Part shown: piece after piece, positions 16,595 to 25,700 of the stretch
How the letters are laid out: every line of letters starts with the position of its first letter
Numbering within the stretch: the first letter of the stretch is position 1
From: an uncultured Muribaculum sp.
GTDB lineage: Bacteria; Bacteroidota; Bacteroidia; Bacteroidales; Muribaculaceae
Direction of reading: 5' to 3'
Length of the DNA stretch: 40,402 nt
Assembly (NCBI GenBank): GCA_910589555.1
Contig: CAJUTE010000024.1
Span: 1 to 40,402 of the forward strand
Made by a program: the position numbers and the translations under genes
The notes under the pieces: generated by a model
What the model saw: only the letters and a program-made list of their open reading frames with translations
Told to the model about the DNA's origin: nothing
Databases searched by the model: none

Positions 16595-18982
16595 TTAGAT
16601 GTTAATGAACTGGGTTTCCATATTGTCGGACTTTACAGCCACCACTGATTTGCCCGTTCCATTCTTCACTTTGATTGACGCATTGCCGTTTGCCGCCTGT
16701 ACTTTGGATGAGCCGCCGGCAGTTCCGAGGTTCTTTAGCAGTTCGCCGTCGCCGGCAACTTCAAATCTGATGAACCGCTTGGAGTCAAGGCAAGGGATGC
16801 CGTTATTGTCAACCACTTTTACTTTTACAAGTGTAGTGTTGTCATCGAGCGGTTGTGAGGTGACTACAAGCTTTGCTTCATCGCCCCATTTTTCGGTCTG
16901 ATATGATTGTGAAATTTCATCTTTCACAATGCTCTTGTCGTGGGCAACGGCTACCGCTTCAATCTTATTTTCACCGGGATTGAGCTTTACATTCCACCGC
17001 AGTCCTGCAGCCGGGAAATCCTGGCTGTTGCGTGTCTTTTTGCCTTGACTTACTCCATTGACGAAAAGTTCGGCTTCCTTGCAGTTGGAATACACAAGCA
17101 CCTCTTTCTCTTCTCCGTTTTCGCCCCAGCGCACAGGCTGTGAATGCCCTATGATATGCACCATCGGGTCATTGGTCCAGTAGGATTTGAACACATAGTA
17201 GGCTTCTTTTTTATTGAAGTCGCGTTCAAGCACTCCCTTCTGGTTGACGTAGGGAACCGGATTTTCAGGACGTACCGGAGTGGCGAAGTCCTTGAAAGGC
17301 CAGTAGGCGGTGCCTGTGAGCCACGGCATATTCTCTTGCTCTTTAAGGTGCCAGTCGATGAGTTTTACCACATATATTTCCGACCAATCCTGCTTGGTGG
17401 GATTGCGGTCCTCGACAAAACGTCCCGGATGGCTGTCGCCGCCCCATTCCACGTGAAGGAAGTGGTTGACTTTGTCGTAATATTCGCGGGAATACTTTAC
17501 GTAGTCCTCATAGTTTCCTTTATACCATCCTGCCCAGATAGTGGGTGAATACACGTCAACGATGTCGCTACAGAAATCGCATCGGCGTATGGCGGTTTTA
17601 CGGGTGTTGTCGAGGTCATGGGCGATGTTGTGAAGTTCGCTCATAAGCCCGCGTATTTCGCTCTGTTTGTAGGTCTCGAATTCGTTGGGCCAGTCATTTT
17701 CGTTGCCAAGTCCCCAAATTATCACTGCAGGATGATTGTAGTGCTGGTGAATCATGTTGGTGAGCATTCGTTTTGCTTGTCCACGGTATTTTTCACCGCC
17801 GACGCCGCCGCGGCACCATGGAATCTCTTCCCACACAAGTATTCCGAGCTCGTCGCAAAGATTGAGGATTATTTCCGATTGCTGATAGTGTCCGAGACGG
17901 ATGAAGTTCACACCCATCTCTTTCATCATTTTCATCTCCTGTATCATCTGGTCTTCGGTCATGGCTGAACCTACACCGGCATGATCTTCATGACGGTGTG
18001 TGCCGCGCAACAGCAAGCGGCGTCCGTTGAGATGGAAAGGACCCTTGTTGATAAATTCAAAGTGGCGGAATCCGAATTTTTCAGAAGCTACCATCGATTG
18101 TCCGTCAGCTTCCACGGTTACTTCGCAGGTGTATAATTTCGGGGAGTCGACATCCCAAAGCACCGGTTTTTTTATGTCAATTTCAAGAAGATTCTTATTG
18201 CCGAGCGGAGTTATTCCGGAAAGGGAATTGTCGGCAACCACTTTTCCTGACGGATCCTTGACCACTACTTTTACATTTGCCGAGCGTATGTCGAGAGGAT
18301 TATAGAAATCGCCTCTCACGGTAAGACGGGCATTCTTCATATCGTCATCAACCATCGGCTCGATGCGAAGCTCGCTTACTGAAACTTTAGGAAGGTACAC
18401 AAGATTGAGGTAACGGTATAGACCTCCGTAAATGGTGAAATCTGACAAGTCGGAAGGTATCATTTCTGCGTCACGGCTGTTGTCGCAGCGGATACTCAAC
18501 GGCACCTTGCCTTCGAAGCGTGATGCGGCATCGCTTTTCAGGAATTCATTGACAGCGTCGGTGATGTCGACGTTCCAGCTGTCATAGCCTCCCACATGGC
18601 TGCCTACTTTTGTCATGTAGACATAAACTTCCGTTTTGGGACCTGCTCCGTCGAAATCAAGTATTATTCTGCCGTCCTTGTGGGGATTGTCGATTGACAG
18701 CAATGTTTTATACCATCCTGGTCCCTGATAGTAGTTCAGGTCAGGATCTACAGCATCCTGGGCGTTGAAGCAGTGGGGGAGAGTGACCTCTTGCCACAGC
18801 GGAAATTCTTCAGGATTGCCGGCTTTATAGGGGCGTACAGCCTCCCATATATTGCCGATATCCTGGCGAAGAAACACCCAATTGTCGGTAAGACGGGTTT
18901 TAAACTGCACAGGTGTCTTCGCATGAAGACACCCGCACAATACCATACCTAAAACAAAAAAACTTATAAATTGTTTAACCAT
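16595..18982 (-). CDS. GH2 glycoside hydrolase (beta-galactosidase/beta-glucuronidase family)
   Basis: 795 aa with an N-terminal export signal and a possible lipobox (VLCGC, Cys18). The sugar-binding domain has NWVFLRQD, LPHCFNAQD and YYQGPGWYKTLL. An immunoglobulin-like domain leads to FGFRHFEFINKGPFHLNGRR, which opens the TIM barrel. The acid/base Glu is in VIIWGLGNENDWPNEF and the nucleophile Glu in FLHVEWGGDSHPGR. The C-terminus carries a DUF4982-like domain (LVYSNCKEAELFVNGVSQG) and an Ig-like domain (VVDNNGIPCLDSKRFIRFEV). GH2 members remove terminal beta-linked galactose, glucuronate, mannose or galacturonate. In this operon it likely trims the oligosaccharide after the lyase and unsaturated-uronyl hydrolases. 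Confidence 0.93.
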   Translation of the reverse strand: MVKQFISFFVLGMVLCGCLHAKTPVQFKTRLTDNWVFLRQDIGNIWEAVRPYKAGNPEEFPLWQEVTLPHCFNAQDAVDPDLNYYQGPGWYKTLLSIDNPHKDGRIILDFDGAGPKTEVYVYMTKVGSHVGGYDSWNVDITDAVNEFLKSDAASRFEGKVPLSIRCDNSRDAEMIPSDLSDFTIYGGLYRYLNLVYLPKVSVSELRIEPMVDDDMKNARLTVRGDFYNPLDIRSANVKVVVKDPSGKVVADNSLSGITPLGNKNLLEIDIKKPVLWDVDSPKLYTCEVTVEADGQSMVASEKFGFRHFEFINKGPFHLNGRRLLLRGTHRHEDHAGVGSAMTEDQMIQEMKMMKEMGVNFIRLGHYQQSEIILNLCDELGILVWEEIPWCRGGVGGEKYRGQAKRMLTNMIHQHYNHPAVIIWGLGNENDWPNEFETYKQSEIRGLMSELHNIAHDLDNTRKTAIRRCDFCSDIVDVYSPTIWAGWYKGNYEDYVKYSREYYDKVNHFLHVEWGGDSHPGRFVEDRNPTKQDWSEIYVVKLIDWHLKEQENMPWLTGTAYWPFKDFATPVRPENPVPYVNQKGVLERDFNKKEAYYVFKSYWTNDPMVHIIGHSQPVRWGENGEEKEVLVYSNCKEAELFVNGVSQGKKTRNSQDFPAAGLRWNVKLNPGENKIEAVAVAHDKSIVKDEISQSYQTEKWGDEAKLVVTSQPLDDNTTLVKVKVVDNNGIPCLDSKRFIRFEVAGDGELLKNLGTAGGSSKVQAANGNASIKVKNGTGKSVVAVKSDNMETQFINI

Positions 18983-19032
18983 ACTAATTTACCTGTAGAA
19001 ATTTACTCTATATAATATCTTGCTGTAAAATC

Positions 19033-20271
19033 TTATAGAATTGCTGAGCCGGTGTTTTCCAATTTCTGCTTTTTCAACAAAGCTTCGAGGAAATAATAGT
19101 CGGCATATATGATGGGAACATCCATTTCTGATTTGCTGTTGCCTGATCCTACGCTGTGAAGCAATAGGAAGCCATGGTCGCCGTTGAGCTGTGCGCGGTA
19201 GTTTTCGCCGTTAAGGCTCTCCACAATCTTGTCGGCCCACTCTTTGTATTTTTCCGCATTCTCCTGGTCGTACATCGACAGCTCATAGAGCGCGCAAGCT
19301 GATACTGCAGCGGCTGAAGCGTCGCGAGGTTCATTGGGAATGTTGGGCGCCTGATAATCCCAATAGGGAATCAAGTCTTCGGGAAGGGTGGGGTTGGTGA
19401 AGATATAGTTGGCTATATGTTTAGCTTGATCCAGGAATTCAGGACGTTTTGTTTCGCGATAAGCCATGGTGTAGCCATAAAGACCCCAAGCCTGTCCGCG
19501 TGACCATGCCGATTCGTGGGAATAGCCTTGATGAGTCTGTTTTTTCTGAACAGCTCCGGTGATGGTGTCGTAGTCAACCACATGATATGAGCTGTAATCA
19601 TCACGGAAGTGATTTTTGAGCGTGGTCAGAGCGTGGTTGGTAGCTACGTTGTAGTATAGGGAGTCGCCGGTTTCTTTGAATGCCCAATAGAGCAGTTCAA
19701 GGTTCATCATGTTGTCGATGATGACGGGGCAGTCCCATTTGTCGGTGCTGTGATCCCAAGAGCGGATGGCTCCTACTTTATCCTTATAGCGGGTGGTCAA
19801 TGTTTTTGCCGATTCGAGCATAATGTCGCGATAGGTCGAGTCGCCGGTGAGGCGGTAGCCGTTTCCGAAACTGCAATATACTTTGAAGCCCATGTCGTGG
19901 GTCTTGCCGTTGGTTTTCTCGCGTTCTACAGGAGCCGTGAATTCAAGTGCCTTTTCTTTCCAGAAATCATCGCCGGTGTATTCATACATATACCACAGCT
20001 CTCCGGGGAAGAAACCGCTGCACCAGTCGCGTGATGCCACAAGACGTAGCGAGCCGTCGGGCTGGATGTTTCTCGGGGCGAATATCATCTTCTCTTTCTG
20101 TTCTTCGGTGAGATTGTTCATTACGCTGTCAACCTCAGTGAACGCATATTTCAATTGTTGTGAGGCAAAGTCAAAACCGTCTTTTACGACATCGGTTTCT
20201 GTGGCTGACTTGTTGCTTGAGCAAGCTCCGCACACGAGAGCGAGTGATAAAATTCCTGCCTGTAGTTTCAT
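19033..20271 (-). CDS. GH88 unsaturated glucuronyl hydrolase (lipoprotein)
   Basis: 412 aa with lipobox LALVCGAC (Cys17). Family marks are SRDWCSGFFPGELWYMYEYT (first catalytic Asp), THDMGFKVYCSFGNGYRLTG, then CPVIIDNMMNLELLYWAF (second catalytic Asp), and YSHESAWSRGQAWGLYGYTMAY. GH88 enzymes hydrolyse 4,5-unsaturated beta-glucuronyl residues from lyase products, classically of glycosaminoglycans. No sulfatase or PL8/PL12 lyase is present in the window, so a non-sulfated glucuronate glycan is more likely here. It is the first gene of the four-gene minus operon and follows a perfect -7 box. Confidence 0.92.
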   Translation of the reverse strand: MKLQAGILSLALVCGACSSNKSATETDVVKDGFDFASQQLKYAFTEVDSVMNNLTEEQKEKMIFAPRNIQPDGSLRLVASRDWCSGFFPGELWYMYEYTGDDFWKEKALEFTAPVEREKTNGKTHDMGFKVYCSFGNGYRLTGDSTYRDIMLESAKTLTTRYKDKVGAIRSWDHSTDKWDCPVIIDNMMNLELLYWAFKETGDSLYYNVATNHALTTLKNHFRDDYSSYHVVDYDTITGAVQKKQTHQGYSHESAWSRGQAWGLYGYTMAYRETKRPEFLDQAKHIANYIFTNPTLPEDLIPYWDYQAPNIPNEPRDASAAAVSACALYELSMYDQENAEKYKEWADKIVESLNGENYRAQLNGDHGFLLLHSVGSGNSKSEMDVPIIYADYYFLEALLKKQKLENTGSAIL

Positions 20272-20292
20272 TATATTTTTAGATTTATGATT

Positions 20293-20325
20293 ATTTGATT
20301 TTCAAATTTCGATGTTGCAAAGATA
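20293..20325 (-). promoter_or_regulatory. Promoter and leader palindrome of the GH88 operon
   Basis: Minus-strand TATCTTTGC (complement of 20317-20325) is a perfect -7 box, placing the start near 20313, about 40 nt before the GH88 ATG. ATTTGATTTTCAAAT (20293-20307), with 6-bp arms, lies within the predicted leader. Confidence 0.6.
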
Positions 20326-20504
20326 TTATGAAAAGTGAAGAATTATTTTAATTATTATTTAAAATACTGTTACTATTGTGCCAATCGGCATATTTTGTGA
20401 TTTCAGGGCGTTGTGAAAAATGTGTCGGAGGCTTTATGAATTGTGTGCCACTGTCATTATTGTACAATAACCTATTTGATAGTTGTCTGTTAATTAATGT
20501 ATTA

Positions 20505-20571
20505 AATCCGTTTCATCCTCGATGGGTTGAGGAGGGCAACTTGAGCTGCCGCCATGAGGATAAAACGGATT
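20505..20571. repeat. Large hairpin downstream of the GH105/propeller gene
   Basis: AATCCGTTTCATCCTC (20505-20520) and GAGGATAAAACGGATT (20556-20571) are 16-bp arms with one mismatch. Inside, ATGG/CCAT and GGCA/TGCC can also pair. On the minus strand it ends the GH105/propeller transcript region but is followed only by TTTAAT, so it could be a terminator, an mRNA-stabilising hairpin or a small repeat element. Otherwise the 20340-20606 gap holds no gene. Confidence 0.6.
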
Positions 20572-20606
20572 GTGACAATTGAAAGGAGAAGAAGAGGGTG
20601 CTGTTG

Positions 20607-22628
20607 TCAGTGTATTGCGGCATCGGGCGCGCAGTCAATGACGCACACTGATGAGAGTGTTTCGATCTCCTTTCGCGGATTGAATGTGTAGAGTATCTTT
20701 TTGTCGCGGTTCACCAGAAACATGTGGGGAGCTTTTTCCTTTATTCCATGTCCCTGCCAGTTGGTGAAAAGTATACCCTTTTCAAGAATGTATTGCATCC
20801 CGGAAAGGAACTTGAACGGTTTTGTGTCGGGAAAGTCGGCATTGGATATCTCCCACACAATTTCTTTGCGCGGATTATACTCAACGATACGTGGATTTTT
20901 GTCGGAATCGGCTATTGCCACTAATGTATTGCCGTTAGGCAGGCGTATTACGGAGTGGGCGCCACCTGATGCCGGAACTTCCCACACGTTTTTGCCGTTT
21001 TCGTCGTATTCAATCACTTTTTTCCCTCCGTAATGTGCCACGAGATAGTGCCCGTTGTCAAGGCGTCGGGCGTTGCGGATGAATGATTTTTTGCCATCGG
21101 TGACCCCTTCGGGCAGAATTGACACCGATTTTACGATTTTTCCTTGCGGATCTATTTCGAGCATCCTTCCGTTATTGCATTCGCCTACAAAGGTGTTGCC
21201 GTTCTTGAGCCTTTGACAAGCGAAGATGTGGCTGTCACTTCGGTAATCAAATATGGTGTCGCCAGACAGTGTCATCTCGAGTACTCCATGTCCGGTGGTG
21301 AACAGCAGATTGCCATTCGGCAGATGCCACAGGTCATTGGATAGGGGCGCGTCATGTTGCCACACGATGCTGTCATTCTCAAATATGAATACTTTTCCCT
21401 GAGAATAGTCGGTGCAGGCGAATTTAGGGATGGTTACCGGCGTATCGGCATTGTCGGTCAGGTTCTTATAAGCGTTTTCGGCAATCCATGTTCCCCACAG
21501 GAATGACGATATGACTTCCTGCCCGTTCTTTTTACGGGGGCGTGTGACGTATGTGTCATAGTCTTTTTGTATTCCGAGTCCGTTATTTGCGTCATATAGG
21601 TCAAGCAAGCCGTCGGCAAGGCTTATTTTAGCTTTGGAAATGATGCCGTGGTAACCGTTGATGACTGTATGCCGGTAGTCGGCAGCCGGTATTATGCCAA
21701 GTTCGATGGCGCGCTGTATGGCGTACACAAACATTCCGCTGCCCGAAGTTTCGTGCCAGTTTCCTTGACGGTCGCCTTTGTCAACCACCTGATACCATAA
21801 TCCTGTTGCCGGGTCCTGGCTCTCTTTCAGTCCTTTCATCAGTTGTCGTGTGATGTCGACGAGTGTTTGATATTGAGGATGGTTGCGGGGGAATATATCG
21901 AGAGTCTCCACCATTATCAATGCGTACCATCCGAGGCCTTCGCTCCACACTTCGGGAGCCATTCCGGTGGCGGGATCAGCCCAACGGGCATCTTTGTCTT
22001 CGTCCCATCCGTGGTATAGGAGCCCTGAATCGCCTTTTTTGAGATGGGTGTGCATCCCTATGAGCTGCTTGGCGGCTTCGTCAAAGCAGTAGTCGGCATC
22101 GCCGATATACTTGCCGTATTTTGTCAGGAACATCTGTCCCATGAACACTCCGTCGACCCATATTTGTCCCACAGTGCCGCGTCCGTGCCAAAATACACCG
22201 TCGGTGGTGCGAGGGTAGTCATCGTAGCTCTTTCGGATTATTTCAGCGGCTTTTCGGAATTTTTCATCCTTTGTCTGCTTGTATGCCCATACTATGACTG
22301 AGCCTGCCATCATGTCGTCCATGCTTTTTCCCTTGAAATATCGCAGGGTTCCGTCGGGATTTACCACTTGATTTGCCCATGACATGATGTAGTCGTAATA
22401 CTGTCGGTCGCCGGTTGAATTCCATAGCTTTTCGAGCCCCATAAGGAAATATCCCTGAGGATAGCACCAGGGCTTGAAAGGAATGTTAAGCGCTGAGGGA
22501 TAGCGTGTCATTACCGTCTGGGCGATGCCTTCCGAGTATCTGTCCGGAGCTGATCCGGGAAAGGCTGATGCTGCCTGGGAAATGAAGCAGGCTGCTATTG
22601 CCGAAATTATTGCTTTTTTCATTGCCAT
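20607..22628 (-). CDS. GH105 hydrolase fused to a C-terminal beta-propeller
   Basis: The protein is 673 aa, against about 370-430 for plain GH105. It has a signal peptide (AIISAIAACFISQAASA). Residues about 30-390 are GH105: YPQGYFLMGLEKLW, GQIWVDGVFMGQMFL (catalytic Asp), MAPEVWSEGLGWYALIMVET and SGSGMFVYAIQRAIELG. Residues about 400-660 hold repeated propeller blades with the motif LPNGNxL or near variants (LWHLPNGNLLFT, QRLKNGNTFVGE, RRLDNGHYLVAH, IRLPNGNTLVAI), resembling arylsulfotransferase/PQQ-type propellers. The propeller may bind glycan or act as a second catalytic unit; this is not known. It has its own promoter with a striking inverted repeat. Confidence 0.88.
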   Translation of the reverse strand: MAMKKAIISAIAACFISQAASAFPGSAPDRYSEGIAQTVMTRYPSALNIPFKPWCYPQGYFLMGLEKLWNSTGDRQYYDYIMSWANQVVNPDGTLRYFKGKSMDDMMAGSVIVWAYKQTKDEKFRKAAEIIRKSYDDYPRTTDGVFWHGRGTVGQIWVDGVFMGQMFLTKYGKYIGDADYCFDEAAKQLIGMHTHLKKGDSGLLYHGWDEDKDARWADPATGMAPEVWSEGLGWYALIMVETLDIFPRNHPQYQTLVDITRQLMKGLKESQDPATGLWYQVVDKGDRQGNWHETSGSGMFVYAIQRAIELGIIPAADYRHTVINGYHGIISKAKISLADGLLDLYDANNGLGIQKDYDTYVTRPRKKNGQEVISSFLWGTWIAENAYKNLTDNADTPVTIPKFACTDYSQGKVFIFENDSIVWQHDAPLSNDLWHLPNGNLLFTTGHGVLEMTLSGDTIFDYRSDSHIFACQRLKNGNTFVGECNNGRMLEIDPQGKIVKSVSILPEGVTDGKKSFIRNARRLDNGHYLVAHYGGKKVIEYDENGKNVWEVPASGGAHSVIRLPNGNTLVAIADSDKNPRIVEYNPRKEIVWEISNADFPDTKPFKFLSGMQYILEKGILFTNWQGHGIKEKAPHMFLVNRDKKILYTFNPRKEIETLSSVCVIDCAPDAAIH

Positions 22629-22644
22629 ATTGATTCAAAAATTG

Positions 22645-22684
22645 AAATTCAGACGAATTTAGCAAACCTAATCCGTCTGAATTT
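22645..22684 (-). promoter_or_regulatory. Promoter of the GH105/propeller gene with flanking inverted repeat
   Basis: Minus-strand TAGGTTTGC (complement of 22662-22670) is a perfect -7 box, 34 bp before the ATG. It is bracketed by perfect 11-bp inverted arms AAATTCAGACG (22645-22655) and CGTCTGAATTT (22674-22684). This looks like an operator spanning the promoter, or a hairpin if transcription starts further upstream. Confidence 0.6.
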
Positions 22685-22711
22685 TCAATAATGTATCAAT
22701 CATTAGCAAAA

Positions 22712-25700
22712 TCACGCAGGTGATGATGCTTTTTTGTGCTCGGCAAGGAAATCGGATGGCGATGTTCCGTAGACAGCCTTGAAGCATTGAGTGAAATAGG
22801 CGTGGCTGTTGAAGCCTACATAAGTAGAAACTTCCGACACGGTCACATCAGATTCCACGAGAAGTTTTGCTGCGATTTCCATGCGTTTGTTCCTGATGAG
22901 TTCCACGGGCGAAAGATCGGTGATAGCCTTGAGCTTGCGGTAAAGGTTGGTGCGGCTCAGACCTATCTCCTTGCACATTAGCTCGATGTTGAGATCCGGA
23001 TTTGAGATGTTTTTCTCGATCACGTCAAAGAATTTCTGAGTGAAGCGGTCGTTACTTGACACAATCTCTATGCCGAGAGCCTCAGGCGAGAATTTCTTTC
23101 CGTAAAGGCTGCGCAATTTTTCGCGTGACAGCAGTATGTTCTTGATTCGCAGTATAAGGACATCCATGTTGAATGGTTTCACGATGTAATCGTCGGCTCC
23201 TGACGCGAATCCTTCTTTTATCTGCATCACCATGGAGCGCGCAGTCATGAGGATGACCGGGATATGCCCTGTGCGAAGATCTTGTTTTATTTCCTGGCAT
23301 AGCTCAAGTCCGTCTTTTCCGGGCATCATTATGTCGCTGACCACTATGTCGGGATATTTGTCGACCACTATGTTGAAGGCTGTGTCGCCATCTCCGGCTT
23401 CGATCACGAAGAAGTAGGGTTCAAGGCACTCTTTGACGTAGGTGCGCACTTCTTCGTTATCCTCGACAAGAAGGACGGTGTATTTCTTCTCGAGCTCGAA
23501 GCTTTCGGGCTCGGTGGTTGAGGGAATGACATCGGTCACTACGCGGTTTGCGGCGTCTTTGTCGATCTCATCGTCGGTGTAGCCTGACTTGTCGATGGGG
23601 AAAATGACATGGAATGCGGCTCCGCCGTCCTCATTGTTTTCCACCCATATAATGCCATGGTGCAGGTCGACGATTGACTGGGTGAGGCTCAGTCCGATGC
23701 CTGTGCCGACCTTATCTTTCGAGCGTCCGTCCTCGATCTGATAGAATGGCGCGAATATGTTGGTCATTTCGCTTTCGGGGATTCCTTTACCGGTGTCGGT
23801 AACTATCAGATGCACAAACTTTTCTCCGGCAGGCAGATGTGCGGCTTTTTCCGGAGGAAGATTTGCTTTAAGCAGCTTTTTCAGCACCAACGACACTTTT
23901 CCGTCGGCAGGAGTGTACTTGAATGCGTTGGAGAGGAGATTGAACACCACTTTCTCCAGAAGCGACTTGTCATACCACGCGCCTATGCGCTCTTCAGCGC
24001 ATTCGTAGGTGAAGTCGATCTCTTTGCTCACTGCTATCTGGTTGAAGGCTGAATATATTTCCTGCATGAAAGCACACATTTCATCCTTGGCGATCTTGAG
24101 ATGCAGCTTGCCTGCCTGACTCTTGCGCAGATCCATGAGCTGGTTGACGAGCAGTGACAGGCGTTGGGAATTGTTGTAGATGAGGTTGAGCTTGTTCTTG
24201 ATAGTGGTGTTAAGATCATTGCGGTCAAGCAGTTCCTGCAATGGCGCGAGGATGAGCATGAGCGGCGTGCGGAGTTCGTGGGAGAAATTGGTAAACATTC
24301 TGAGTTTAGTCTGGTGGAACTCCTCTGCCTGTTGCTGCTCGAGCGATTTATATTGCAATGCTTGTTCGAGATCGCGCTTTTTGATAAGATAGTACATGAT
24401 GAGCACTATCGTGCCTGTGATTACTATTATGTAGAACAGATAGGCATACCATGTGCCCCACACGGGTGGCTCGATGATGATGTCGATGCGCTTTGCGTCG
24501 TCGTCCCACACTCCGTCATTGTTGGAGGCTTTCACTTCAAAAGTGTATTTGCCCGGGTCGAGGTTGTTGTAGAACGCTTCACGGCGGTTGCCCACGTATG
24601 CCCATTTGTCGTCATGGCCTAAAAGCCTGATGGCATATTGGTTTACGCCGGCGTCAGTGTAATTGAGCGCGCTGTATTTTATGGATATATTGTTCTGATT
24701 GTAGTTGAGGTAGAGGGTTTCGGTATCATCTATGGTGGACTTGAGAATGCCGTCTTCACCTTCGGGAGACACGCGGTTGTTGTTGACGGTGAGTCCGGTG
24801 AGCACGAGCGGCGACTGCTGCGGAGTGAGGTGCATATCATCGGGGTGGAAGGTGATGAAGCCGTTGCTCGCGCTAAACGCGATCGACCCGTCGGGGAGCG
24901 CCGCGCCGCTGTGGGGTGTGAATTCAAGCACTCCGGTGCTGTTCACTTTGTAGGTGTTTATTTCATCGGTCGATGGATTGAAGCGGGAGATGCCGCTGTT
25001 GGAGGAGAACCAGATGTTGTGGTCATTGTCCTCCACAAGGGCGCATATCTCGTCGTCAGTGAGTCCTGTGCCTTTGGTCAGGCTCCTGACTATTCCTTTC
25101 TGAGGGTCGAAGAGGCTCAGACCGCCGCCGAAAGATGAGATCCATATTTCTCCTTTGGAGGTTTTGATGATTGATGTGACGTAGTTTGAGGGCAGTTTAT
25201 ACTGTCCTTCTCCTTCACTGCTGAAATTGGTGAATTCCTGTTTGGGTTCGTCATACAGGAGCACGCCGGTGCTTCGGGTGCCTATGAGGTAGCGCTTGTT
25301 GCCGAGCGACAGCAGGCATCGGGCGCTGGCGTTGGCAAGCACGCTGTCGCCTTTCATGAAGCAGTTGGAAAATTGTCCGTCCTTGGTGAGTTTCACGAGT
25401 CCTGAACGCGGTGTTGACGATGCGAAGAACAGCGACCCTTCTTCATCTTTCACGATGGCATATATGGATCCGTATTCCATGGTGTAGAAATGCTCGAACT
25501 TATGCGTCTGGGTGTCAAAACTGTATATGTTGCCTTGGGCTGAGCCGCACCACACGGTGTTGCCGTCGAGCGTCACGGTTTTGATGATGTTGCTGCTGAA
25601 ACGGTTGTCGGAGGTGTTGTTGTATACGTAGGTCGAGTATTTCTTGTTATTGAGGTCATAGACAAGCAGTCCGCCCCCTTCGGTGGATATGTAGAGATTG

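Noticed and set aside
20376..20582. 68-codon plus frame between GH88 and the GH105/propeller gene
   Set aside because: It reads through a strong inverted repeat and shows no family resemblance.
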